A stretch of 64,000 bases of DNA. It comes from Desulfoscipio gibsoniae DSM 7213 (lineage in GTDB: Bacteria > Bacillota > Desulfotomaculia > Desulfotomaculales > Desulfallaceae). The first letter of the stretch is position 1. Each line of letters opens with the position of its first letter. The stretch covers positions 682,001 to 746,000 of the forward strand of contig NC_021184.1 of the NCBI RefSeq assembly GCF_000233715.2, in the 5' to 3' direction. The notes under the pieces are model-generated. The model was given only the letters and a program-made list of their open reading frames with translations, did no database searches and was not told the DNA's origin. The position numbers and the translations under genes were made by a program. Shown here in pieces: positions 16,729-25,655 of the stretch.

Positions 16729-18159
16729 TTAGTTGTATAACCGCTCCGCCCTTGCCAGGTACTCCAAAATATCATTACCCGAAACATGTGACTCGGGTCT
16801 AAAGTTCGAGTGCTCATCCAAACTCATTATGTTGTTATTACAAAGCATTTGTATAATTCCAGCGTTTTTACAATTCTTAATATCTTTTATTTCTAAGGAA
16901 TTAGGCTTATCTTTAATATCAAATAACATAAAAATCATATGGGCCAACTCATCTCTGGTAACCTGTTTTTCGGGATAAAATTTTTCATTTTCGCATTGAA
17001 TGTAACCGGACAAAACGGCGGTTTCAATATAATTGAAATAAGGGTGATCAACGGGAACGTCTTGAAAACCACCGTAAACGTGCCCTTCTTTCTTTCCCTT
17101 GTAATAATTCGAATTCGGCGTAAAAACAGGTTTGTGTTTATACTTTACCGCTATTTCAGCTAACTCCTGTCTGCTTATCACATCTTCATCCTTGAATTTG
17201 GAGAGATCATCAAATATCTCCGGGTAAAAAAATCTGGCCAATTCATGCACGCCAATAGCGAACCTAAAGGTTGGACTGGACACCAGCTTTTCATCAATAT
17301 TGTAAATCTTATTTTCCCGCACCGCCTTGATAGTATCAAATCCAGGCCTTATTCTAATAGCATGGGGAGTGCCCCCGGCATTCATCGATCCCTTCTGGGC
17401 TACATATACATCAATTTCTGTCGCCCGGTCGAGTATTCTTTCCAGATTATAACTTGCTATGCTGCTGCCTTCCTTGATGGGTTGGGCATCCGAGGCAATG
17501 TTTATACCTCCCGCAATCCTTATTGCGTTGGCAGCCATGCAGTCATTAGTAATAGTACGATATTCCACCTCCGTTGATTCAAAAAAAACTCTTTTTTTGT
17601 CCTTGATTTTGTTGGTAATGCTTTCAATCTCACATAATTCCCGGTTAAAATCATTGATAAGTTTTTCAGCTTCCTTTTCCCTGCCCGTTAATTGCGCAAG
17701 TTTATTTATATATGGAATAAAATCATCAAATGTGTCCGGGTAGAGACACACCACGTTAATACCGGCATTTTCCAAGGCCCGTACAAAATGGGGACAGCTG
17801 CTGTTAATAAAGGGTCTGATCAGTACCATGTCCGGATTAACAGCTATTACTTTCTCCGGGTCCGACCTGTAGTCAAAAACATCTTTAGTGACTACCCGAG
17901 GGGGATAACTGTCCGTACCGCCTACTCCGATTATTTCATCATCCAGACCAAGGGCAAAGAGGTTCTCCGTATGGGCTGAATAAAGTGAAATAATTCTCCG
18001 GGCGGGCTCCTGCATGATGATAGTTTTACCCAAATCATCTACAATTTTAATGGTACCTTCCAGGTTGTTATTCGAAGAGTCCGTTGCCTTGTCAGCAGCA
18101 CACCCTGAAAGGATAAGGAGAAAAGTAAATATCAATATATAAAATAAATTCTTTTTCAT
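16729..18159 (-). CDS. BtuF-like ABC substrate-binding lipoprotein with C-terminal SLH domains
   Basis: 476 residues. Signal peptide with lipobox ILSGC (Cys20). Residues ~40-320 are a Peripla_BP_2 domain (RIISLYSAHTENLFALGLDD; PDMVLIRPFINSSCPHF), as in vitamin B12 or iron-complex binders. The rest contains SLH-like repeats (FQDVPVDHPYFNYIETAV; FYPEKQVTRDELAHMIFML). It is tethered to the membrane and may also bind the cell wall, which is unusual for an ABC binding protein. Last gene of the riboswitch operon, so corrinoid is the likely ligand. Confidence 0.85.
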   Translation of the reverse strand: MKKNLFYILIFTFLLILSGCAADKATDSSNNNLEGTIKIVDDLGKTIIMQEPARRIISLYSAHTENLFALGLDDEIIGVGGTDSYPPRVVTKDVFDYRSDPEKVIAVNPDMVLIRPFINSSCPHFVRALENAGINVVCLYPDTFDDFIPYINKLAQLTGREKEAEKLINDFNRELCEIESITNKIKDKKRVFFESTEVEYRTITNDCMAANAIRIAGGINIASDAQPIKEGSSIASYNLERILDRATEIDVYVAQKGSMNAGGTPHAIRIRPGFDTIKAVRENKIYNIDEKLVSSPTFRFAIGVHELARFFYPEIFDDLSKFKDEDVISRQELAEIAVKYKHKPVFTPNSNYYKGKKEGHVYGGFQDVPVDHPYFNYIETAVLSGYIQCENEKFYPEKQVTRDELAHMIFMLFDIKDKPNSLEIKDIKNCKNAGIIQMLCNNNIMSLDEHSNFRPESHVSGNDILEYLARAERLYN

Positions 18160-18173
18160 ACGCCACCTCCAAA

Positions 18174-18210
18174 TTCAACAGGCAAACATCAACACTGTTT
18201 GCCTGTTGAA
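18174..18210 (-). other. perfect 15-bp hairpin between the CbiK-like gene and the binding-protein gene
   Basis: TTCAACAGGCAAACA (18174-18188) and its exact complement (18196-18210) with a 7-base loop, directly before the GGAGGTGG ribosome site. With no T-run it may be an RNA-processing site that sets relative expression. Confidence 0.7.
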
Positions 18211-18221
18211 ATCTTTGATGT

Positions 18222-19160
18222 TTAATGAGACTCTCCCGCTGCTATGGCATCTTGAACATGTTGAACATAGATATCCTGGTAGGCAGGGTTCTCACCTAAT
18301 CCATGCAGATATACATCCACCACATAACCGTCTTCTTTCAGCTGAGTTTTCCAGGAGTCTTCCTCGTCTCCGGCCATATCATTCTGAGCATGGTCACCGG
18401 CTACCAGCATGTAGGGCATAAGGATGACATTCTTAATTTGGTTGTTTTTCAAGCGTTTCTTAACGTTATCCAGAGACGGATAGCCTTCCACGGTCCCCAC
18501 GTAAACAGCTAGTCCCATATCGTCCAAAACACTCTGCAAGCATACATAAGCTGCATTGGCCGGGTGATGAGTTCCATGCCCCATCAATACCACCGCCGTA
18601 TCATCTGTTAATTCGGGCAGCTGCTGCTTAAATGCCTCCACGGCTATGGTATAGTCATCGGGAATGTCCTCCCCGCCTTTGGAGTACAGTATCGGCCGGC
18701 CCAATACTATATTGTCAAATTCATTTTCATATTTTGCCACCACGGCACGAACTTCATCATATTCCACCCCGGGAATGATATGTAAGGGCTGAACCACAAT
18801 CTGGGTAAAACCTTCATCCTTCAACTTTTGGAGCGCCTGGTCCGGGTTATCAATAACCAAATTATCCCGTTCCTTTAGCTTTTTAATAATTATTTCTGAT
18901 GTAAATGCTCTTTTTATTTCGTAGTCTTGAAATGTATCTTTAATTTTGTTTTCTACGCTTTCAATGCACGCTTTCCTGGTATCGTTATAGCTTGTCCCGA
19001 AACTAACAACAAGTATGGCCTTTTTATCGGTACCGGTTTTCTGTGCCTGGTGACCTTGGTCTTCTTGCTGCGAATCCCCCTGATTACCGCCGCAGCCCGC
19101 TAATATTCCTACTGTAAAACAAAAAGACAGTAACAGTGCAATAACATTCTTTAATCTCAC
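18222..19160 (-). CDS. cbiK: CbiK-type sirohydrochlorin cobaltochelatase, exported lipoprotein form
   Basis: 312 residues. Residues 47-310 are CbiK/chelatase: VVSFGTSYNDTR, QPLHIIPGVEYDEV (His127) and MGHGTHHP (~193-200), holding the metal-site His residues. The N-terminus (LLSFCFTVGILAGC, Cys23) is a lipoprotein signal, so the protein sits outside the membrane. Exported CbiK forms are known in sulfate reducers, where a role in metal or haem handling was proposed. Being inside a cobalamin-riboswitch uptake operon, it may handle cobalt or tetrapyrroles at the cell surface. Confidence 0.9.
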   Translation of the reverse strand: MRLKNVIALLLSFCFTVGILAGCGGNQGDSQQEDQGHQAQKTGTDKKAILVVSFGTSYNDTRKACIESVENKIKDTFQDYEIKRAFTSEIIIKKLKERDNLVIDNPDQALQKLKDEGFTQIVVQPLHIIPGVEYDEVRAVVAKYENEFDNIVLGRPILYSKGGEDIPDDYTIAVEAFKQQLPELTDDTAVVLMGHGTHHPANAAYVCLQSVLDDMGLAVYVGTVEGYPSLDNVKKRLKNNQIKNVILMPYMLVAGDHAQNDMAGDEEDSWKTQLKEDGYVVDVYLHGLGENPAYQDIYVQHVQDAIAAGESH

Positions 19161-19191
19161 TTTTTTCCTCCCTTTCTCACTTGGTTCACAT

Positions 19192-19959
19192 TTACAATTC
19201 CGGCAATACTGCCAAACCGTTCTTCCCGGCCTCCGCCACCCTGATCTTAAAAAGCGAAAAGATTTTTTCCGGCTTCATCGCCACTTCGACTTCTCCAATA
19301 TCAACTAATCCCCCCTTTTTAAGCATAATTACGGAATGGCAAAAAGCTTTGACAAAATTTAAATCATGCATTATTGATATTACGGTCAGCCCTTCGTTTG
19401 CCACCAGTTTCTTCAAAAGCTTAAGCAACTTCACGCTGTGATAGATATCCATATTGGAAAAGGCTTCATCTAAAAACAACACTTGAGGAGACTGGGCCAG
19501 AGCTTTGGCGAATATAACCCTTTGTTTTTCCCCGCCGCTAACTTCGGTAATTAAGCAGTCAGCAAATTGAAGTGTATCGGTTAATTCCAGGCAACGGTAA
19601 ATAATATCCATGTCCCGTGGCGGCAAGTCCTTGAGCCTGCTTTTAAAAGGCATTCTCCCCATCATTACTACTTCCAGACAGGTATAGGGAAATTTTATTT
19701 CTACATTTTGCGGGACTATGGCCACGTACCTGGCCAAGTCTTCAATCCTGTATGCCAAAATATTTTTATGATTAAACTCAACTTGCCCGCTAGATGCCTT
19801 TAAATAACCAAGCATAACATTAAGCAAGGTCGTTTTTCCGGAACCATTCGGCCCGATAATGCCGTAAAAACTCCCCGGTTCTACGGAAAAACTAATATTT
19901 TTAAGCACAATCTTGCTGCCATATTGGAAATTTACATTATGCAATTTAAACATAGCCAT
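19192..19959 (-). CDS. ABC transporter ATPase, BtuD/FecE type
   Basis: 255 residues. Walker A GPNGSGKTT (36-44), signature EVSGGEKQR, Walker B QVLFLDEAFSNMD and the switch His in SIMHDL. It powers the permease at 19967; only 7 bp separate the two genes. Confidence 0.93.
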   Translation of the reverse strand: MAMFKLHNVNFQYGSKIVLKNISFSVEPGSFYGIIGPNGSGKTTLLNVMLGYLKASSGQVEFNHKNILAYRIEDLARYVAIVPQNVEIKFPYTCLEVVMMGRMPFKSRLKDLPPRDMDIIYRCLELTDTLQFADCLITEVSGGEKQRVIFAKALAQSPQVLFLDEAFSNMDIYHSVKLLKLLKKLVANEGLTVISIMHDLNFVKAFCHSVIMLKKGGLVDIGEVEVAMKPEKIFSLFKIRVAEAGKNGLAVLPEL

Positions 19960-19966
19960 GACTCAC

Positions 19967-21049
19967 CTACTGAATATTTTTATTTCTGATTCTAAAAATA
20001 TAAAAGAAAAATGGCCCGCCCAGAAGCGTAGTTAAAACACCCACGGGAACCTCCACATTCATGAACGACCTGGCGAATGTGTCCGCAAACAAAAGCAAAA
20101 GTCCACCCATCAGGCCGCATAAAGGGATTAAAATCTTGTTATCGGAACCTACAATCATTCTTAACATGTGCGGTACAATAAGACCTACAAAACCGATAAT
20201 GCCACTTATAGAAACACAAACAGCAGTTATAAAAGCCCCGCAAACAAGAAAAATATTTCTAAGTTTACTGCTGTCCACCCCTAAAGCCCGGGCCTCCCTG
20301 TCCCCAAGAGAGACGATGTTCAGGTCTTCGGCATAATAACAACAAAGGGCACTACAAACTATTACAACCGGGAAACTAAATATAACATGACCCCAATTGC
20401 GGGCGGAAAGACTCCCAATCAACCAGGAAACAATGGCCGCTACTTGTTCTCCGGAAATACTTTTGATTAAACTTATCGCTGCCGACAGCACGCAGCTGAC
20501 AATTATACCGGCGATAACCAGGTTGGCAGGGGTTACATAGCCCCCCACCCTGGATATGGAAAGAACTATTCCCAGGGCCAGCATAGCACCTCCAAAGGCA
20601 AATATTGTAACCGGCAGGTTACTGCCGACAACTGAAAAAATATTTAAATAAATAGCTATACTGGCACCAAAAGCAGCGCCTGTAGACACCCCCATGGTGT
20701 AGGAATCAGCCAGGGGGTTCATGAGTATGGCTTGAAATACCGCCCCCGACACGGCAAGCCCGCATCCCACCACAATAGCAGCCAATATCCTGGGTAATCT
20801 TACGTCCCAAACAATGGCTACCCGGGCATCGCCGATGTGGCTGTAATACTCGGCGTTTCCTACAATCTTTCCTGCCACAATTGAAACAACATCGGTTATG
20901 CTAATATCCGCCTTGCCCAGATTTACTGAAGCCAGAGCGGTAACCACCAGCAAGAAAATCAAAACCATTCCGGTAATTTTAGCTTTACAGTGCTTGTTTC
21001 TAACAATTTCAAAAATTTTTTGACGGTCAGTTGTTAGTTGTTTATCCAT
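19967..21049 (-). CDS. FecCD/BtuC-type ABC permease
   Basis: 360 residues, ~10 transmembrane segments. LPRILAAIVVGCGLAVSGA and GIIGFVGLIVPHMLRMIVG are family hallmarks. First structural gene after the cobalamin riboswitch, so it probably imports a corrinoid. Confidence 0.93.
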   Translation of the reverse strand: MDKQLTTDRQKIFEIVRNKHCKAKITGMVLIFLLVVTALASVNLGKADISITDVVSIVAGKIVGNAEYYSHIGDARVAIVWDVRLPRILAAIVVGCGLAVSGAVFQAILMNPLADSYTMGVSTGAAFGASIAIYLNIFSVVGSNLPVTIFAFGGAMLALGIVLSISRVGGYVTPANLVIAGIIVSCVLSAAISLIKSISGEQVAAIVSWLIGSLSARNWGHVIFSFPVVIVCSALCCYYAEDLNIVSLGDREARALGVDSSKLRNIFLVCGAFITAVCVSISGIIGFVGLIVPHMLRMIVGSDNKILIPLCGLMGGLLLLFADTFARSFMNVEVPVGVLTTLLGGPFFFYIFRIRNKNIQ

Positions 21050-21087
21050 AACCTTTACCTTTGTTTTAGTTCAGCTTCACTAAAACC

Positions 21088-21118
21088 AAAAGCCCCCGCT
21101 ATCGCGGGAGCTTTTTTG
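21088..21118. terminator. hairpin in the leader between riboswitch and permease
   Basis: AAAGCCCCCGC/GCGGGAGCTTT with a T-run on the plus strand (21112-21117) and CTTTTGGTTTT on the minus strand. It could act in either direction. Confidence 0.6.
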
Positions 21119-21341
21119 TCATGCCGACCGCAAGCAAGCCATAGTTCAACCAACCCCATTGTATAAAACAATAAATCCGTTTTATACTTATGTGGTTTGT
21201 CTGAACAGGCCCGGGCTTGCTGTCCTCAGGTTTGCGGCCCCAAGTTTGTACTTTTTTTTGGGATACCATACCTTTACAACAAAGAAAACCGATTTAAGAT
21301 GCCGGCTTCTCAAGCGGCAACACCTGAAAAATGTTTTAACA

Positions 21342-21380
21342 ATAAAAATAAAAACCTTGGCTCCAAAGAACCAAGGCTTT
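21342..21380 (-). terminator. intrinsic terminator of the cobalamin riboswitch
   Basis: On the minus strand CCTTGG...CCAAGG followed by TTTTTATTTTTATTG, ~55 bp after the aptamer. Probably the ligand-controlled expression platform. Confidence 0.75.
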
Positions 21381-21433
21381 ATGTTTCAGCTTCACTTACC
21401 TGTACACATAATGTGAAGTAAACACTTATTCCT

Positions 21434-21645
21434 CTCCTCGGGAGGTAATGTTCATTTTCCAGGCAGGTTTCCTGACTCATAGGTCATTGCCTGCATTCCA
21501 CCTTCCCATCCCAACTAAATGCCGGACAGTGGTTTTCGGAAGAGGCTCTCTATTTACAGTGGCCGGACCGTCCAGGACTTGCACCTGGTTCCCTATTATC
21601 CCCCCAAGTAATGGCTTGGGGTTACCCGGAAATATTAACGGAAGT
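21434..21645 (-). promoter_or_regulatory. cobalamin riboswitch
   Basis: Read on the minus strand, the region contains GGGAACCAGGTGCAAGTCC, then CGGTCCGGCCACTGT, GGGAAGGTGG and GACCTATGAGTCAGGAAACC, in the order of the B12 aptamer core. It precedes the permease, ATPase, cbiK and binding-protein genes, which would be shut off when cobalamin is plentiful. Confidence 0.95.
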
Positions 21646-21668
21646 ATTAAATTTAATACATTTTATCA

Positions 21669-21927
21669 TTAAGTTTCCAAGCTGTCTAGTAAGCATATGC
21701 GGCCTTCTTTAATATCCTCTCGTGCCTCAGCTACAGCAGTTTGCTCCTCTTTAGATTCAGGTTCATCATCATAAATTGGGTTGGTTAGATGATCGTCCAA
21801 GGGACGCAAATTTTTTTTTTTCAATTAGAAATTCCATGAACTCAATTAGAATCTTCAGTTTATCAATAGGAACCTCTTTAATTAGGCTTTGCGCTTCGTT
21901 TTATAATCTTTCTGCAGAGCGGCTCAT
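21669..21927 (-). pseudogene. decayed small antitoxin-like gene (stop codon plus frameshift)
   Basis: From ATG 21927 with an AGAAGGTG ribosome site: MSRSAERL, a TAA, then NEAQSLIKEVPIDKLKILIE. The frame breaks at an A11 tract (21821-21831); with ten A it reads on through LTNPIYDDEPESKEEQ to GRICLLDSLET and a TAA at 21669. The reconstructed ~85-residue protein looks like the small acidic partners of toxin-antitoxin pairs (family not certain). Two lesions indicate an inactive gene; slippage on the A tract could restore only one. The remaining 21928-22295 shows nothing. Confidence 0.6.
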
Positions 21928-22295
21928 TGGTTAATACACCTTCTTAATCTTAAATCACTAATAGACATATTAATAGTTTAAACATTATACCATATCCTGA
22001 AATTTGGGACAATGAAGGAGTATTGCCAGCTAGATGAGGCCGGCAGCGGGCTTTTGCAACTGGCCTATGATATATCATTCCCATAACCTTACACGGTATG
22101 CCTGTGCATTTAACGATCTTAAATCGGGGGACTGACTCTCGCTGTATGTTAACTACATTGGTCTAAAATAAGACTTGCCCTTTCGACTATTTAAGATATA
22201 TCCAGGTAAAGTGTTAAGTGTTAAAATAATTAACAGAAAATTTAAAATAATAAATATTTTATAATTTACATTCTAGATATTGCACATAAAACCTG

Positions 22296-22311
22296 AGGCA
22301 TAACAATTGCC
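22296..22311 (+). promoter_or_regulatory. candidate sigma-54 promoter of the TRAP operon
   Basis: AGGCATAACAATTGCC: GG and GC are 12 bp apart and GGCA and TTGC match the -24/-12 consensus TGGCAC-N5-TTGCW. It lies 103 bp before dctP, and dct operons are classically sigma-54-controlled. Confidence 0.5.
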
Positions 22312-22413
22312 TAAAGATTTTTCAAACAAAATGAAGGGGGGACTAAGATAATTGTGTTAATGATTGGGGCAACAAAAGAAAATCTCAATTAATCGAGAGA
22401 GGGAGGTAATATA

Positions 22414-23472
22414 GTGAATTCAAGAAAATTTACTATCTTAGCAACGTTAACATTGTTTCTAATTTCACTGACTTTTTTATATGGCTGTGGTGGGCAGGAT
22501 AACAAATCGGGTACACAGGTAAATTCAAATCAGCAGCAAGCCGAAGAACAATACAAAATCCGTCTCAACCACGGGCTTCCCCAGGAACATTTTATGGCTT
22601 TGGAAATTCAGGAATGGGCTGATCTGGTTGAGCAAAAATCCGATGGTCGCTTAAAAATAGAAATGTACCCTTCAGCCCAGCTCTACAAAGATCCGGATTT
22701 AATTCAAGCAGTTAGAAGTGGTGTAATTGAGGCGGGAGCTACATATAATTTTCTTTTCGAAAACTTAATACCAGAATTCGAGCCTTTAGTATTTCCTAGA
22801 ATAATGACCTCTACAAGACATATGCACAATGTAATAAATGGTGATGTTGGTAATATACTCATGTCCAGGGTTGAGGAAAATGACATGAAGGTATTAAGTT
22901 GGCTATACTGGCCGGTAGAAACCACAGGTACAATAAGCAATAAGCCGATACATGTTCCTAGTGACATGAAAGGTATGAAATTTAGAACAACGGGAGGTAT
23001 ACAGGCGGTTTTACTGAAAAAAGTTGGGGCAAGTAGTTCTTATATTTCTGGCGCTGAAATGTACATGGCACTTCAGAGGAGAACTATTGACGGTGGGCTG
23101 CAAAATAATTTTGCCCACGTTTTAGATAGAAAATTTTATGAAGTGTCACCATATTATACTATAACAAAAATGGGGCAGACCGTAGACCTTATAATAATTA
23201 ATAAAAAGTTTTATGATAGTCTACCCGTTGACTTACAACAAATTTTGGTGGATTCGGGCCGGGAAATGCAGGAAAAAAGCGTAACTATAGCCGAGGATAG
23301 ATATGAAAAACTATTACCGGAAATGAAAAGTGTGATGAAAGAGGTTATTTTGCTGACTAAAGAAGAGGAAGAATCTTGGGATAAACTTAGTCAGGAAGTA
23401 TGGCAAGAGACATTGGATAAAGCTGATCCCGAAACAAGAAAAATAGCAGATGAAATAATTAAGATGAGATAA
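22414..23472 (+). CDS. dctP: TRAP transporter substrate-binding lipoprotein, DctP family
   Basis: 352 residues, GTG start behind GGGAGGTAAT. Signal with lipobox LYGC (Cys25). NHGLPQEHFMALEIQEWADL, MYPSAQLYKDPDLIQAVRSG and GMKFRTTGG are DctP motifs; the Arg of KFRT usually binds the substrate carboxylate. First gene of a DctPQM set. Confidence 0.93.
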   Translation: MNSRKFTILATLTLFLISLTFLYGCGGQDNKSGTQVNSNQQQAEEQYKIRLNHGLPQEHFMALEIQEWADLVEQKSDGRLKIEMYPSAQLYKDPDLIQAVRSGVIEAGATYNFLFENLIPEFEPLVFPRIMTSTRHMHNVINGDVGNILMSRVEENDMKVLSWLYWPVETTGTISNKPIHVPSDMKGMKFRTTGGIQAVLLKKVGASSSYISGAEMYMALQRRTIDGGLQNNFAHVLDRKFYEVSPYYTITKMGQTVDLIIINKKFYDSLPVDLQQILVDSGREMQEKSVTIAEDRYEKLLPEMKSVMKEVILLTKEEEESWDKLSQEVWQETLDKADPETRKIADEIIKMR

Positions 23473-23519
23473 AACAACCGTAATATCGATATGAGAAACA
23501 TAAAACTGGGAGTGTTATC

Positions 23520-24026
23520 ATGGGTATGCTTTCCTTTTTAAGATCGTTATCCTATTTTGCACATACAATTGGGGCTTTGCTATTGGGGTTTATAGTAATT
23601 ATAACGCTGTACCAGATATTTACTCGCCCCTTAGGTTTAGGCTCCATAGGAATTGAAGAGATTTCGGGCATATTGGTTGTTTGGGCAGTATATTTAACAA
23701 TTCCATACGCATTGCGTGAAAAAAAACACATACGCGTAGATATCGTGCTGCGTTTGCTAAGCGAAAAAAATCAAAAAAGATTACTTATAGTAGGAAATTT
23801 TATATGTTTGATTTTTTGTATTGTTATAATTTGGCATGGATTGCAGCTTACACTACTAGAGTTTCAAGGTGGTGGCGTTACTCCTTTGCTAAATATCCCG
23901 GTTTATTTGTTATACCTGGCTGTACCTCTAGGTATGTTCTTATTTGCACTGGAGGCTTCAATGGAAATAATTACTCATATTTCAGGGCTTAAATCTGAAG
24001 ATAATGTGTATCGCATTCACCAATAG
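23520..24026 (+). CDS. dctQ: TRAP transporter small permease, DctQ
   Basis: 168 residues with four hydrophobic segments. GIEEISGILVVWAVYLTIP and the following RVDIVL are DctQ hallmarks. It lies between dctP and dctM. Confidence 0.9.
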   Translation: MGMLSFLRSLSYFAHTIGALLLGFIVIITLYQIFTRPLGLGSIGIEEISGILVVWAVYLTIPYALREKKHIRVDIVLRLLSEKNQKRLLIVGNFICLIFCIVIIWHGLQLTLLEFQGGGVTPLLNIPVYLLYLAVPLGMFLFALEASMEIITHISGLKSEDNVYRIHQ

Positions 24027-24128
24027 AATAGGGAATTTTATAAAAGTGAAGTTAAATTTTAGGATATGAACCGGAGCCAGCTATTGAAAAGGTTATGGTT
24101 TGATTCATGATAGAGGTGTTTTGCATAT

Positions 24129-25427
24129 ATGGAAACGATATTTTTAATTTCAATTGTTTTAATGCTGGTAACGTTGTTTATAGGTACACCCGTTGCCATA
24201 GCACTTGGTGTAAGTGGTTTGGTTGGCCTCTATGCCGTTTTTGGTGAAAATTCCTTGATTATTGGAGCTAAGGTTTTTACGGATACACTTAATGACTTTA
24301 TACTTCTGGCTATACCACTTTATATAATTATGGGTGTAATACTTGCCCGGGGGGGAGTTGGCAAAAAGCTATTTCGACTTTTTGACGCTTTCTTGCGCCA
24401 CATTCCAGGGGGGATAGGTATTGCAACGATTTTAACGTGCGCTGTATTAGCGGCTATGTGCGGTACTAGTGTTGCTATTGCCGCTATGGTCGGAAGCTTT
24501 GCCTTTACTGACCTACAGAAATATGGTTACAGCCTACCTTTGAGCCTGGGGATAGTCGGTGCGGGCGGAGCTCTTGGAATACTAATTCCTCCAAGTGTGC
24601 CAATGATAGTTTATGGTGCTTTTTCCGGAGAATCAGTTGGTAAACTCCTTTCAGCAGGAGTGATTCCCGGGATAGTAACTGTGATATTATTTACTATCTA
24701 TGTAGCGTTTGCCTATATCAGACAAAAGGGTGTGAAGGTAGCTAAAGCTGCCTCTTGGAGAGAACGTTGGGAAGCTTTTATGGATGGAATCTGGGCTTTA
24801 CTAGTACCGTTTGGTATTGTTGTGCCCCTGTACACAGGCATTGCTACCCCTACGGAAACAGCAGCCGTTGGCATCCTCTGGGCATTTATAGTGTGCATGG
24901 GAGTCTACAAGACAATCAAATGGCGGGATATTATTCACATTCTAAAGGAAGGATCAAGCTCTTCGGTAATGGTAATGTTTATCATATGTGGAGCGATGTT
25001 GTTAGGTAACGCCGCTACTCAGATAGGTTTATCCCATATGTTGACTGAAATCTTTGCCGGTAGTATGAGCGGGTGGGTTTTTATACCGATTTCGTTGTTA
25101 ACATTATTAGTATTGGGGATGTTCCTGGAGGGTGCGTCTATTATGCTAATCACTTTACCAATTTACCTGCCCGTATTAATAATGTATCAGTTTGATTTGA
25201 TCTGGTATGCAATTATCATGGTTATGGCTATAGAGATAGCTTTGTTGTCACCACCTGTAGGATTAAATCTTTTTGCTATACACGGAGTAGCAAAGTCCTT
25301 GGGTTTACCTAGCACTCAAGGAATAGTTATCCAAGGGTGTTGGCCTTTCATGGTGATTTACCTATTGTCTATGATTTTTGTAATGGCTATACCACAAATA
25401 GCACTATTGTTGCCGGGTAGAATGTAA
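24129..25427 (+). CDS. dctM: TRAP transporter large permease, DctM
   Basis: 432 residues, 11-12 hydrophobic segments. GGVGKKLFRLFDAFLRHIPG, CGTSVAIAAMVG and LGILIPPSVPMIVYG are conserved DctM motifs. With DctPQ it imports a carboxylate by cation symport. Confidence 0.94.
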   Translation: METIFLISIVLMLVTLFIGTPVAIALGVSGLVGLYAVFGENSLIIGAKVFTDTLNDFILLAIPLYIIMGVILARGGVGKKLFRLFDAFLRHIPGGIGIATILTCAVLAAMCGTSVAIAAMVGSFAFTDLQKYGYSLPLSLGIVGAGGALGILIPPSVPMIVYGAFSGESVGKLLSAGVIPGIVTVILFTIYVAFAYIRQKGVKVAKAASWRERWEAFMDGIWALLVPFGIVVPLYTGIATPTETAAVGILWAFIVCMGVYKTIKWRDIIHILKEGSSSSVMVMFIICGAMLLGNAATQIGLSHMLTEIFAGSMSGWVFIPISLLTLLVLGMFLEGASIMLITLPIYLPVLIMYQFDLIWYAIIMVMAIEIALLSPPVGLNLFAIHGVAKSLGLPSTQGIVIQGCWPFMVIYLLSMIFVMAIPQIALLLPGRM

Positions 25428-25450
25428 TCTAGAGCTTAACTAGGGCAAAA

Positions 25451-25497
25451 AAGGATCGGTCACCGCCAATAAGTTAGGTGTCCGGTCCTTGTTTTTG
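25451..25497 (+). terminator. Rho-independent terminator of the TRAP operon
   Basis: 14-bp stem (25451-25464 with 25477-25490, two imperfect pairs) followed by GTTTTT. Confidence 0.85.
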
Positions 25498-25655
25498 GTA
25501 AAAAAGGTAAATTTCAATCTTATGTTAATCTTTTGTTTTTCAACGATGTTTCTCGTTTCTAAATCAATAAGCATGGCGGAGGTACTGATAAGAGTTTAGG
25601 GACAAACGGCACCTTAATTCGTTCAACAGTTTAAGGGCCGTAATAGTTTATATTT

